This document shows, one piece after another, positions 40,159 to 51,448 of a stretch of 64,000 nt of DNA. Every line of letters starts with the position of its first letter. Within the stretch, counting starts at the first letter, position 1. Origin of the DNA: Dryocosmus kuriphilus (Eukaryota > Arthropoda > Insecta > Hymenoptera > Cynipidae); contig CM076192.1 of assembly GCA_038277395.1 (NCBI GenBank), positions 134,206,251 to 134,270,250 of the forward strand. The letters run 5' to 3'. The position numbers were made by a program, and so were the translations under genes. The notes beneath the pieces were generated by a model. It worked only from the letters and a program-made list of their open reading frames with translations, searched no databases and was not told the origin of the DNA.

Positions 40159-41352
40159 CTACGAGGGTCATTCAGAAAGTAAGGTTACAAGGGCTACTGA
40201 GGCCGAGGGACATTTTTTTTTTCTTAGTTGGTGCACTTGGCGTGTAGAGGAGATCTTACGGGTCAGTTTGTTTAGTCTCCCATATTCTTTGGCCATCTTG
40301 TTCAGTCACAGTAAATATTTAAAGTGGAGAAGTCGTCGCGCGTCCCCGCCACCCACCGCCCATGCGAGATCCGCGCGGTCATCCGTTTTTTGATTTTGCA
40401 AAACAATACCGCCGCGAATATTCATCGGAACCTCGTGGAAGTTTATGGTAGTGATGTGGTGAGTCGGCAACATGTCACGAAGTGGGTTAGGTTGTTCAGA
40501 GAAGGTCGTACTGATACTCACGACGAGGAAAGAAGCGGAAGACCATCAGTGATTTCTGACGAACTTGTGCAAAGAATTGAAGTGCAAGTGCGAAAAGACC
40601 GCCATTTGACGCTTGACGACCTTCACATTGAATTTCCTGACATTTCTGAAAGTCTCCTTGGTGATATTGTGTTAGAAAAGCTTGGTTACAAGAAGCTGTG
40701 CGCGCGGTGGATGCCCAGAATGCTCACACCGGAGTACCGTCAAAACCGCGTGACCGTCGCGCGTGAATCCTTGAATCGTTTTGCACAGGAAGGAGAAGCT
40801 TTTCTTGACTCTATCGTGACGGGGGATGAGACATGCGTATGCTACTACACCCCAGAATCCAAAAGATAATCCCTTCAGTGGCGCGTCATTCATCTTCTCT
40901 GGCCACCAAAAAGTTCAAAACGACTTTTGGTCAATTTTATGCCTCAATGGACTACAATTAATACAGAGGCATACTGCAATACCCTTACCAAACTCAGAAG
41001 AGCAATTCAGAACCGCAGAAGAGGAATCCTAACCTGGGGAATCAGCCTCCTGCATGATAACGCCAGGCCCCACACTGCGCGAGTTGCAAAGGAGCTGCTG
41101 ACATCGTTTGGATGGGATATCGTCACGCACCCACCCTATTCACCCGACTTGGCGCCCTCGGATTACCATATTTCTACTAAATTAAAGGATTTTTTGGATG
41201 GGAAACGTTTTTCCAATGATCAGGATGTGTAGGAAGCTGTTAAGAAGAGGCTGAAAGAGCTGGCGGCGGAGGTCTATGACACTGGAATACAGAAGCTGGT
41301 GCACCGACTACAGAAATGTCTCGATCTAGACGGAAATTACGTTGAAAAATAG
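40159..41352 (+). mobile_element. Mariner-family element (left arm copy), right inverted repeat not found
   Basis: The left terminus TACGAGGGTCATTCAGAAAG at 40159 is followed by a transposase gene that ends at 41352. I do not see a matching CTTTCTGAATGACCCTCGTA to the right before the next mariner remnant, so the 3' end is lost or too diverged. The palindrome arm ends inside this element at 40914. Confidence 0.75.
40324..41352 (+). pseudogene. Mariner transposase (left arm copy)
   Basis: The helix-turn-helix half is intact (CEIRAVIRFLILQNNTAANIH, VVSRQHVTKWVRLFREGRTD, RSGRPSVISDELV). Catalytic regions are VTGDETCVCYYTPESKR (about 40815), LLHDNARPHTARVAKELL (about 41050) and HPPYSPDLAPSDYHI (about 41130), i.e. 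D, D, D as in mariner. A stop at 40867 plus a frameshift and a TAG at 41230 break the frame. The usual Trp after GDET is Cys. The C-terminus (QKCLDLDGNYVEK) is complete at 41352. Confidence 0.85.
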
Positions 41353-41894
41353 TTTAATATATTTGGTAATTCTATAAAAATTAGAGAAAAATCGCACAGA
41401 TTACTAGCGATATTTTAAATTTTTTGGTGATGAATTTATTTCTATTCGGCGTGCTTGCATTGACTACTAAACTCAAACTGAAGGAAAATATGTAAGTGAA
41501 TCACTGGTTACGTATTGTAATGGAGCACCTATTCGAGTATCCTGTAGACAATCCGCCAGGTAGCTAGACGAAAGTCAGTTTTCACATAAAACTAATACCT
41601 TCTTATTGTGATTAGAATGTAAAAATATATTATTGTTGCTGGAATGCTTTAAGCCATAGGGTCCGAAATAATCGAACGCAGTTACTTCATAATTGAACAA
41701 AAAATGTACAATTCAATATTTAAAATAATCTTTGGGTCAAGTTTGAGATATTGGTGCTGAAAATATAAGAACATAAATAAAATATGAACAAATGATAGGT
41801 AATGTGAATATTACTTCATTTTATTAATTATTAAGTAATTCAAAATTCCTTGAACAAATTGTAATATCGTTATATCTAAAAAAATAGAAAACTT
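41353..41894. other. Palindrome spacer, no gene
   Basis: AT-rich sequence between two mariner remnants. It includes one more CATAAAACTAATACCTTCT tail module of the satellite (about 41586), showing that the spacer belongs to the same repeat landscape as the arms. Confidence 0.5.
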
Positions 41895-42334
41895 AAGAGA
41901 CCTTACTTCATGAAAAAAACTTCAGTGGGCTTATTTCTGATTCGGTCTTTATCACCTCAATCGTCGCAAAACACCGTAACTTCATGGGTCTTTTCAGTTT
42001 TGGAAACAGCAAAAAGTCGCAGGGAGCCAAATCTGGTGAATACGGTGGCTGAGGCATGATTATGGTGTTGTTATTGGCCAAAAAATTGCGAACAAGGAAT
42101 TACGTGTGAGCTGGTGCATTATCGTGGTTTCAGAACAAACTTCGCTGAAACACATCTCATGCCCAAAATATTCACTAAAATTGCTTGGCACGAGCCAAAC
42201 GAGATGCCGACATTATCAGCAACTTCTCTAATGGTAAATCGACGATTAGCCAAAACTATTTTCTTCACTTCTTCAAAGTTTTCATCAGTTGTTGACGTGC
42301 TGGGACGTCCAGGGCGAGCTTCGTCATTAGCATC
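41895..42334 (-). pseudogene. Second, internally deleted mariner transposase remnant
   Basis: Reading leftward from the gap edge: DEARPGRPSTSTTDENFEEV, IREVADNVGISFGSCQAIL, then a jump to NHDNAPAHT (stop follows) and PQPPYSPDLAPCDFLLFPKL, ending near FATIEVIK. The region holding the first catalytic Asp (GDE) is deleted, so the remnant is dead. It differs in sequence from the mariner at 40159, so it is a separate family. Its N-terminus lies in the N gap. Confidence 0.75.
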
Positions 42335-42834
42335 NNNNNNNNNNNNNNNNNNNNNNNNNNNNNNNNNNNNNNNNNNNNNNNNNNNNNNNNNNNNNNNNNN
42401 NNNNNNNNNNNNNNNNNNNNNNNNNNNNNNNNNNNNNNNNNNNNNNNNNNNNNNNNNNNNNNNNNNNNNNNNNNNNNNNNNNNNNNNNNNNNNNNNNNNN
42501 NNNNNNNNNNNNNNNNNNNNNNNNNNNNNNNNNNNNNNNNNNNNNNNNNNNNNNNNNNNNNNNNNNNNNNNNNNNNNNNNNNNNNNNNNNNNNNNNNNNN
42601 NNNNNNNNNNNNNNNNNNNNNNNNNNNNNNNNNNNNNNNNNNNNNNNNNNNNNNNNNNNNNNNNNNNNNNNNNNNNNNNNNNNNNNNNNNNNNNNNNNNN
42701 NNNNNNNNNNNNNNNNNNNNNNNNNNNNNNNNNNNNNNNNNNNNNNNNNNNNNNNNNNNNNNNNNNNNNNNNNNNNNNNNNNNNNNNNNNNNNNNNNNNN
42801 NNNNNNNNNNNNNNNNNNNNNNNNNNNNNNNNNN
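42335..42834. other. Assembly gap, exactly 500 N, near the palindrome centre
   Basis: A run of 500 N within the spacer of the inverted repeat. The palindrome axis computed from the inner arm edges is about 41894, roughly 440 bp left of the gap. Confidence 0.98.
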
Positions 42835-42873
42835 TGAGTTTGTATTAGATCCTGTATTAATGTATCCATTGAA

Positions 42874-43630
42874 ACTTTTTGGTGGCCAGAGAAGATGAAT
42901 GACGCCACTGAAGGGATTATCTTTTGGATTCTGGGGTGTAGTAGCATACGCATGTCTCATCCCCCCCGTCACGATAGAGTCAAGAAAAGCTTCTCCTTCC
43001 TGTGCAAAACGATTCAAGGATTCACGCGCGACGGTCACGCGGTTTTGACGGTACTCCGGTGTGAGCATTCTGGGCATCCACCGCGCGCACAGCTTCTTGT
43101 AACCAAGCTTTTCTAACACAATATCACCAAGGAGACTTTCAGAAATGTCAGGAAATTCAATGTGAAGGTCGTCAAGCGTCAAATGGCGGTCTTTTCGCAC
43201 TTGCACTTCAATTCTTTGCACAAGTTCGTCAGAAATCACTGATGGTCTTCCGCTTCTTTCCTCGTCGTGAGTATCAGTACGACCTTCTCTGAACAACCTA
43301 ACCCACTTCGTGACATGTTGCCGACTCACCACATCACTACCATAAAACTTCCACGAGGTTCCGATGAATATTCGCGGCGGTATTGTTTTGCAAAATCAAA
43401 AAACGGATGACCGCGCGGATCTCGCATGGGCGGTGGGTGGCGGGGACGCGCGACGACTTCTCCACTTTAAATATTTACTGTGACTGAACAAGATGGCCAA
43501 AGAATATGGGAGACTAAACAAACTGACCCGTAAGATCTCCTCTACACGCCAAGTGCACCAACTAAGAAAAAAAAAATGTCCCTCGGCCTCAGTAGCCCTT
43601 GTAACCTTACTTTCTGAATGACCCTCGTAG
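42874..43630 (-). pseudogene. Mariner element and transposase, truncated at the palindrome edge (right arm copy)
   Basis: This is the mirror of 40159-40914. The inverted repeat (CTTACTTTCTGAATGACCCTCG) is at about 43606-43630, and the transposase runs from about 43465 leftward. It ends abruptly at 42874, shortly after the first catalytic motif, and lacks the other two acidic residues. A run of seven G replaces the five in the left arm just before the GDE-equivalent codons, shifting the frame. Confidence 0.85.
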
Positions 43631-43707
43631 ATATGAAAAGTAAGTTCAATGAAAGCTAAAAGCTTTGAGTAAATCCGAAAATTCTTTTCTTATAAATTCT
43701 GCTGTAA

Positions 43708-44425
43708 AGTACTGTGAGACTTATTTTTCGAGTGAGTGAAGGAAAAACGGACATTAAGTATTACGTGACAAAAGATGAACAGTTCGACGTTATAAATAAT
43801 GCGTACATCGTGTGTGTTCATGGTGGGCGAAACAGCTTAGAGAAGTCTCTATCTTTCAAATATGCCAATGTTCTCAGAGAGCTTATTTCGTATTACATTC
43901 AATTGTTTGTTGTTTGTAAAAGAAAAACGGAATCATCCCAAAAAAAGCATGGTTGTGAAGCCTTTGTTCTTTAAAGAAATCAACGCAAGAGAATAGGTTC
44001 ATTCTTATATACGAAGATCATATAACGAAATTTGTAATGTTTCGTCCTTTGAAGACTAAAACAGCTGATGAAGTGTCAAACTCTCTTCTTCACATATTGT
44101 GTAAGATAAGAACTCATTATGTGCTTCAATCTGATAATGGACGGCAATTCGCTAATCGTATAGTAGAAGCTCTAAAAGAAGTATGGCCAGAATTATCAAT
44201 TGTTCACGGAAAATAGAAACATTCGCAGAGTCAAGGCAGCATTGAAGGAGTGAATCAAGACGTGGAAAATATGATTGTTGCATGAATGGAAGAAAACAAC
44301 ACGGAGAGATTGAGCGAAGGACTCAGATTTTGCCAACTTAGAAAAAAAATAACAATGCTTTTCATCGAAGTATCCAGCAAACCCCCTTTTGAAGCTATGT
44401 TCGTTAACTTTTTTTTACATTTCCT
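43708..44425 (+). pseudogene. KRBA2-like integrase fragment (right arm copy)
   Basis: Mirror copy of 39415-40080, with the same stops after IVHGK and NMIVA. The leading 86-residue frame 43714-43974 is identical in translation to its left-arm counterpart. Confidence 0.7.
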
Positions 44426-44700
44426 ATATTATTTAAATTTTCTTCTAGAGCCTACTTTTCTTGAGAATTTGTATCAATTTCCTCCATTTTCAAAAGAATC
44501 AAGTAAATAAAAAAATTTCAATTAAAATTTGGGCATGAAAGGCTATTCATCTAAACAATAATAATTTAATATTTAAAAATTACTTGTAGTGGTGACAATA
44601 TGATACCTTTTTTAAAGGCTACAGTGTGCAAAATATTTTCTGAGAAATTTCCTGGACGTACGTATGTGTGTGTTGAAAAAATCAACTCCAATTTCATTCA

Positions 44701-45965
44701 CAGTCTGTTCCACAAGAAAGCATACGCGTTTTCTCGAAAAGTTTTGAAGAGAACTTTATTTTTCTTTTTTAGCATGAAAAAACGCTTTAAAGATTAGGGA
44801 GTACTTATCTTAATAAATGGTCCAATCGCCACTATTCTCGATAATGGCCTGGCATCTTCTGGGCATGCTCTCGACTAATTGTTCAGCATATTCTAAAGAT
44901 AGAGAGCGCCACACCTCTCTAATTCGTCGAGAGAGCTGCTTGAGGGTGAATACACGCCTTCCTGCAAGTTTTCTCTTAACGACACTCCACACATTTTCAA
45001 TCGGATTGGCATCAGGAGATTGTGAAGGCCAGGCCAAGGTGACGACGCCATTTTCAGCTTTCCAGTTCTTGCAGAGGCGACTGCAATGTTTGGGATCGTT
45101 GTCCTCTTGAAGGATCCAAACCTCATTATTGGCTCCAAACATCTTTTCTCCAGACCTCAGAAGACCATGCTTGTAGATTTTGACCATTTTTTCCGCGTTC
45201 AGGTTCTCAGTGAACAGCTCTAAACAGCCAAAACCGCGCTGTGAGAAGCATCCCCAAACATGGATCTTTACTGGGTGTTTAACAGTTCGCTTGAGGAACT
45301 GCTCACCTTTGCCTGACCAGGCACGTTTTATTGGAACCCATTCCCAAAAGGATGCTTCGTCGGAAAAAATCACATTTGACCAATCGCGATCATTATTTTC
45401 TATAGCTCATGACAGCCGTTTTTGCATGTGCACTTCTGAGAGCAGGGGTTTCTGCCTCGTGCTACGGTACTGCAAGTTTGCCTCAGCTAATCTGCATCTT
45501 ATGGTGTTTATACTAACGTCTAATCCCTTCTCCGCTAGCTTAGCCTTGGTTTCGCGCAGCCGTAGAGTGGGGTTGCGCTTGAATAGTACGATGATCCCCT
45601 TATCCTCCTTGCTGGACGTTGCTCGCGCTTCTTCTTTTCCTGGAAAATCGTCAACAGCTTTTGTGTCCCTATACCGCTCCACCCACTTTTGCACGAAGTA
45701 CTTAGACTTTTTAAGCACTTTAGCAGCAGCTGAGTATGAAAGTTTTGGTCCGTGTGCATTGCTGGACAAAAACACAGCTTCGAACCGTTTAGCGTATACT
45801 GCACTCATTGCGCCAACTTGTTCACTATCCGACACTTCGAATGAGACTGAACCAAATAGGCTGTTCCACTCTTGCCCTTGAAACGTGCAGTGAGGCCAAA
45901 AAAGAAACGAACAAAAAGCTTTAAAACTTTTCGAGAAAACGCGTATTCTTTCTTGTGGAACAGAG
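44701..45965 (-). mobile_element. Tc1-like transposon (right arm copy)
   Basis: Mirror of 37823-39092, with the inverted repeats at 44701 onward and ending about 45965. Confidence 0.85.
44810..45835 (-). pseudogene. Tc1-like transposase, single stop (right arm copy)
   Basis: Same protein as the left copy, but here only the internal TGA (45405-45407, after KRLS) interrupts it. The second half is an uninterrupted 187-residue frame holding all three catalytic residues (SDEASF, EDNDPKH, PIENVW). This copy is the better template of the two; the A-run frameshift of the left copy is absent. Confidence 0.87.
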
Positions 45966-46401
45966 TCTAGTTATCTGTAACTATTCTAAAGCTATCATAT
46001 TCACAAAAAAGTGTGTCATCTGCACGAAGGTGGCTCTTATTTCCAAGTGCTGAATTTTTAACGTGCTACCGCCGAGATTAGTGACTTTGGATGAGAAAGA
46101 TATTCCGGAAAAGTTTCAGTTCGATCGGATAGTTTAAAAGGCGTCTCCTTGCTTCTGAATGTTTAAATAATTATTTACATTCAGAAAAGTCGCTTTTATT
46201 CGATATCTTCTCAAATATTCGGGTTGCTAAAGTATATGCCACTGTAGAAATTATTTTTTCACCAAATGAAAATCGCTTGACAGGTGGTACGCACACATCT
46301 GGATATAATTTTTCAGAATATTGTGTTAAATATTCGTAAATAAAAAAAAACGTTTTTAATTAAATAAGTTTAAAAAATTTTCAAAAATGTAACCATTAGA
46401 A

Positions 46402-46715
46402 AAGAGTCTCGGTGGCTCAAGAGATAGCACGTCAGGGTTCCGACCAGTAGCACTGTGTTCGATCCCTGTGCTTGTACCCATGAAAATTCTTCTATGTACT
46501 TTAAAAAGGGTTCTGGTGGTTCGGAATCCACCTTAAACTGTACGTCCCCACAGAAAAGGTTGCCGACTTCCCTTGAGGGTCACCAGCCGATTTTGAGAGA
46601 CTCGAAAAAGACTTAGCGATTTCCGTTCGAGACAGGCTCCTTTCGAGGGGATTATCGCTCGATGGTCGCTGCTTGATTTCGAGAAAATAAACACATGCAT
46701 AAACTTACATGACAC
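46402..46715 (+). mobile_element. tRNA-derived SINE (right arm copy)
   Basis: Box A-like TGGCTCAAGAGATAGCACG at 46413 and box B GTTCGATCC at 46457, 44 bases apart, then a body with GGTTCTGGTGGTTCGGAATC and TTGAGAGACTCGAAAAAG. Mirror of 37075-37390. Confidence 0.65.
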
Positions 46716-47159
46716 ACCAGGTCAGTGCACCGAACATGGACAACATCTAGCTGGAAGATTTCACAAGGAATGCTCCTACAATCCCTACCGCTCTAGCTTT
46801 GCTATCAGCTTATAGTATGGTAAGGTAGGCTGCCAGATTGCATGTATTGGAGGCTCACATTATAATATAAAGAGGCACGCGCCCGATACGGTACCATAGG
46901 GTTTGCCTGGCACCCGAGCGATAATATAACCAGAACGTTGAAAATAGCGAAGAAAGTTGATCAAAATCTCTGTAAAAAAGTCTCCAGGTATCGGTGCACT
47001 GCCTTGAGGTAAAAACGGGTGTGGCACAATGGGCTTTATACCCTGAGCGGCAAGGGATGTTCTTAGGAACCTCCCGTCCACCTAAAAACAACAAATAACC
47101 ATTACAAAGGTTCTACTATGAGGAAGAAGGAATTAAAAACTTGAAAATTTACTTTTTAA

Positions 47160-50100
47160 ATTTTCATCTCAATGAGAAGGTATTAGTTTTATGTAAAAAA
47201 TGACTTTCGCGAATTTCATGAAATCTCGACGTTTCGTGACCTCCTGAATCCGAAAAAACATGTTTTACCACAGTGTCTGTCGGTCTGTTGTCCTTGTCGT
47301 CGTTGTCATTGCTGTCGTCTTTGTCGTCGTCGTCGGAGTCTGTTCCCACGATAAATTCCAAAGACTAATCGGATTGGATTGCGCTTTGGCACACTTCTTT
47401 AGGGGTAATTGATAAGGACGAGTTCGTTAAATTGCGGTTTTTAACCAGTGGTTATGGTTTCATCCATCAAAAACGGTTTTCATAACATCAAGGAATCAAT
47501 TTTCCGGCTAAACTATGCAAGATACAAAAAACGACTGAAAGTAAAACTGTTCATCTCAAAAAAAATCTACAAATTTTGTTATTACAAATAATGGACTGCG
47601 GTTTCTTGCCAAAAAATCCAAGATAAAACAAAAATGATAATGAACAAAGTTATTCAGCTCAAAAATATGTACCAGTTCTTGATGAACCATTTTTTGATAA
47701 AATGCACGGTTTTCGTTTTAATCGAGAAAACGTTATTAAAAATAAAAAATTCAAACCTTCTGCCAAACTATGCACGATACGGAAAAAAATTATAATAAAC
47801 AAAGTTGTTCACCTCAAGAGGATCCACATATTTACTTCCTATTATTTTTTTGAGCGGGCGTGTAGCTTCTGAGTTATTCGTGAAATATTTTATTAAATAA
47901 AAATAAATCCGCTTTTCAGCAAAACAATGCAAGATGCGCGAAAATATGAAAGAAGCAGAATTCTTCATCTTAAGAAGATCTAAAAATTTGCTTAAAACTA
48001 TTTTTTGATCCAACGCATAGTTTATTCATGAAAAGTATAAGAGCTGTTTTAGTCAAAAAATACATTACTATGAAGTTAATAAGAAAGTTTGTAAAAGTTA
48101 TTAAAAAATCTGCTCTATACTCAGGCGCATTCTCATCGCATTTCTCACGCTTACCAGTCGACCAGTTTTCATCAAATCTCCACGTTTTGAGACCCCTGAG
48201 TCAGAAAAAAAAGTTTTTTACGGCGGAGTCTGTCTATTGTCGTCGTCGCCGTTGTCGCCGTTGTCGTTGTCGCCGTTGTCGTTGTCGTTGTCGCCGTTGT
48301 CGTTGTCGTTGCCTATGGTCGCGATAACTTTCGAAGTACTAATCAGACTGGATTGTACTTTGGCGCACTTCTTCAGAGTGCAAAAGGAAAGGACGGGTTC
48401 ATTAACCAGCGGTTTCTAACCAGTAGTTACGGTTTTATTCATCAAAAACTGTTTTCACAAAATGAAAAAAATCAATTTTCCGGCTAAACTATGCGAGGTA
48501 CGAAAAAATAGTCGAAAGTAAAATTGTTCATCTTAAAACAATCTACAAATTTTGTATTAACAATTTTTTGGTAAAACCACGATTTTTGTTTTAATCGAGA
48601 AAACCTTATTAAAAACAAGAACTGTGTTTTCTTGCAAAAATATTCAAGATACGAAAAAAATGGTAATAAACAAAGTTGTTCAACTTAAATGATCTACAAA
48701 CTTTTTTCTATCATCATTTTTTTGAACAGACGCGTAGTTTTTGAGCTATTCGTGAAATATGTTATGAAATGTAAAGAAAACCACTTTTCGGCAAAACTAT
48801 GCAAGATATGAGAAAATATTAACAAGCAGAATGGTTCACCTTGTATTCTGAATATTAGGTAATAAGCATTTGATTTTTTGCATTCTCATCAGAGAAGGTA
48901 TTAGATTTATATATAAAATTTACCCCCACTCCCCGAGTTTCATCAAATCATCCCCGAGAGAGAACGGTTTCATCAAATCACGTTTTGAGACTCCCTGAGT
49001 GAGAGAGAATTTTTTTACGACTCCCCGAGTTTTCAAATCTGTTTTCGAGACTCGTCCTCGGTTTTTACGACCGTCGTTGTCGTCGTCGTCGTCGTTGTCG
49101 TCGTTGTCGTTGTCGTCTGCTAACGCGATAACTTTTGAAAGAATCATCAGATTGGATTGCGCTTTAGCACACTTCTTGAGGGTCCAAAGAGAAAAAACGA
49201 GTTCGTTAAACAGCGGTTTTTGACCAATGATTTTGGTTTCATCAATCATAAATTCTTTCCAAAATTTAAAAATTCAAATTTTACGACAAACTAGGCGAGA
49301 TGAGAAAAAAATGTTAGAGAGTAAAATTATTCATAAAGAAAAAATCTAAAAACATTGTTATAACTATTTTTTGATAAAATGCATGGTTTCTGTTTTAATC
49401 GAGAAGACGTTATTAAAAATAAAGAACTGTGGTTTTCTGACATAATATTTATGATAAAAAAAAAATTATAATAAACAAAGCTATCCGCCTCACAGAGATC
49501 TACAAATCTGTTTTAACTATTTTTTGTTATAATGCACGGTTTTTGTTTTAATCGAGAGAATGTTGCTAAGACTCAAGAATTCAAATTTTACGCCAAACTA
49601 CTCAAGATACGAAAAAAAAATGATAATGAACATTGGTTACTTACCTCAAAAGATCTACAAATTTCCCCTCTACCATTTTATTGAACAGATGTATAGTCCT
49701 TGAGTTATTCATGAAGTATGTAATTAAATATAAAGAAATCCACTTTTCAGTAAAAATATGCGAGATATGAGAAAATATTAACAAACAGAATTTTTCACCT
49801 TGGAAAGACCTACAAATTTGCTTCAAAACATTTTTTGATCCAACATATAGTTTATTCATGAAACGTCAAATAAAGCTATCATGAAAAGATACATTATTAT
49901 AAAGTTAATAAAAAGTTATTAAAAGTCATTGAAAAATCTGCTCGCTACTCCGGCGCATTCTCATCACGTTTTTCATGCTTACCGCTCGATTAAAGTTGAT
50001 TAAAAACGTGAATTTTTAAATTTTTTACATAGTTTGGTTGAAAAATGCAATATTTACATTATCATGAGAGAAGGTATTAGATTTATGTAAAATTTTACAC

Positions 50101-51400
50101 CCCCCCCCCCCCAATTTTCATCAAATCTCCGCGTTTTGAGACCCCCTGAATGAGAAAAAAACGGTTCTTACGACGAATCATCAGATTGGATTGCTCTTGG
50201 GCACACTTCTTCACGGTCCAAAAATAAAGGAAGAATTCGTTAACCAGCCACTTTTAGCCCTTGCTTGCCACACTTCTGTTGAATTACATACTTGCGAGAC
50301 TGGGGTGTTCACCACATAGACAAGAAAATTTGTCATAAAACATAAACTATTGAATATTTTTGATTAAAGATTTTTGGAGAACACACTAAAGGCTCCATTT
50401 AAAGGATAATATGGTTTATATGTGTAAATACTAATTTTAACTAACGGTTATAGTTTTATCCATGAAAATCGTTTTTTGCAAAATCAAAAAATCCATTTTT
50501 CGGGCAAGCTATGTGAGATACGAAAAAATGTTAATTCTATTTTAATTCTATTTTCTGGTGAAAATGTGCAACACGCAAAAAAATATTAAAAAGTAAAATT
50601 GTTTACCTGAAAAAGATGTACACTTTTTCTTTTGAACATTTTTTTTGTATGTAAGACTCATCGTTTTACTTTTAAGAACCGAATACCTGCATTGTGGAAA
50701 TTTAGAAGAATTTAGAAAATCACAAGAAAACTTTACTAATCGACAAGGGACTTAAAAAAAAATGAATTGTCGAGCGCGAAGCGCAAGTTTCGTGATGAGA
50801 ATATATTCCAGAAGGCCGATGGAGCCTTAAGTAAAATAATTTTGTTTCTAATTTTTAACAAAATAAAAATTTAATAATTTCATTAGAAGTGGGTGTCTTG
50901 AAAGTTTAAGGCCTAAGTAACGAAAACAGAGCACGATGTGCACGGAACAAAAACATACGAGCTCGAAGCGTGAGGTTCAAATATATCGGAGCGCGAAGCG
51001 CGACGACCATCAGATCGCGCACTCCATACGCGCTCAATCTTGCGAGCGAAGAGAGCTCTGCGCGAAGCGCGTGATGAGAATGTGCGAACGAAGTGAGTAG
51101 ATTTTTTAAATTGCTCTATAACTACTTTCAAAATTAAATAAAAAATTATCAAATGCATTACTGTCCTCTAGGTGAAGTTTCTCTCTGAAATTTTTTCATC
51201 TTCTGAATTCGGATTTGTTTTCTATCCAATGAATCTGCGTGATCTTTTGAGTACGGGCTGCTGGATACAACATTGGTTATTATATATCAGCTATTGCATT
51301 CATTTTCGCTCGTCAATTTCCTTTTTAGAAGCCTATTTGAGCTAAATATCTATCACGGAATGAATTAGTCTTTCATCCTGGAAAATTTTTTAACATTCCA
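47160..51400 (-). repeat. Modular satellite block (right arm copy)
   Basis: Mirror of 32406-36630. Minisatellite tracts (GTCGTTGTCG type) lie at 47287-47340, 48236-48312 and 49075-49120. GC-rich hairpins lie at about 50770-50790 and 50985-51085. The segment 48950-49075 is scrambled relative to the left arm: GAGACTCCCTGAG-type and CATCAAATC blocks occur several times where the left arm has them once. Confidence 0.75.
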
Positions 51401-51448
51401 AAGCTGAAAGATGTTAATAACTTCCTTAAAGACTCTATATGCATTAGC

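Larger units (their letters stand above)
26058..40914 (+). repeat. Left arm of a giant inverted repeat (about 14.86 kb)
   Basis: The whole segment matches the reverse complement of 42874-57720. Anchors: 26058 with 57720; the transposase frame 29564-30943 with 54288-52909 (identical 459-residue translation); the Tc1 frame 37955-38383 with 45835-45407 (identical); the mariner truncation point 40914 with 42874. From about 28.1 kb inward the arms are nearly identical apart from homopolymer lengths and a few small indels. From 26.06 to about 28 kb there are many more indels and substitutions. The outer limit is unknown because the left arm starts at a gap. Confidence 0.95.

Noticed and set aside
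42265..43332. A 355-residue minus-strand frame joining two mariner pieces
   Set aside because: It runs straight through the 500-N gap. The two halves belong to different mariner families and opposite sides of an unresolved junction.
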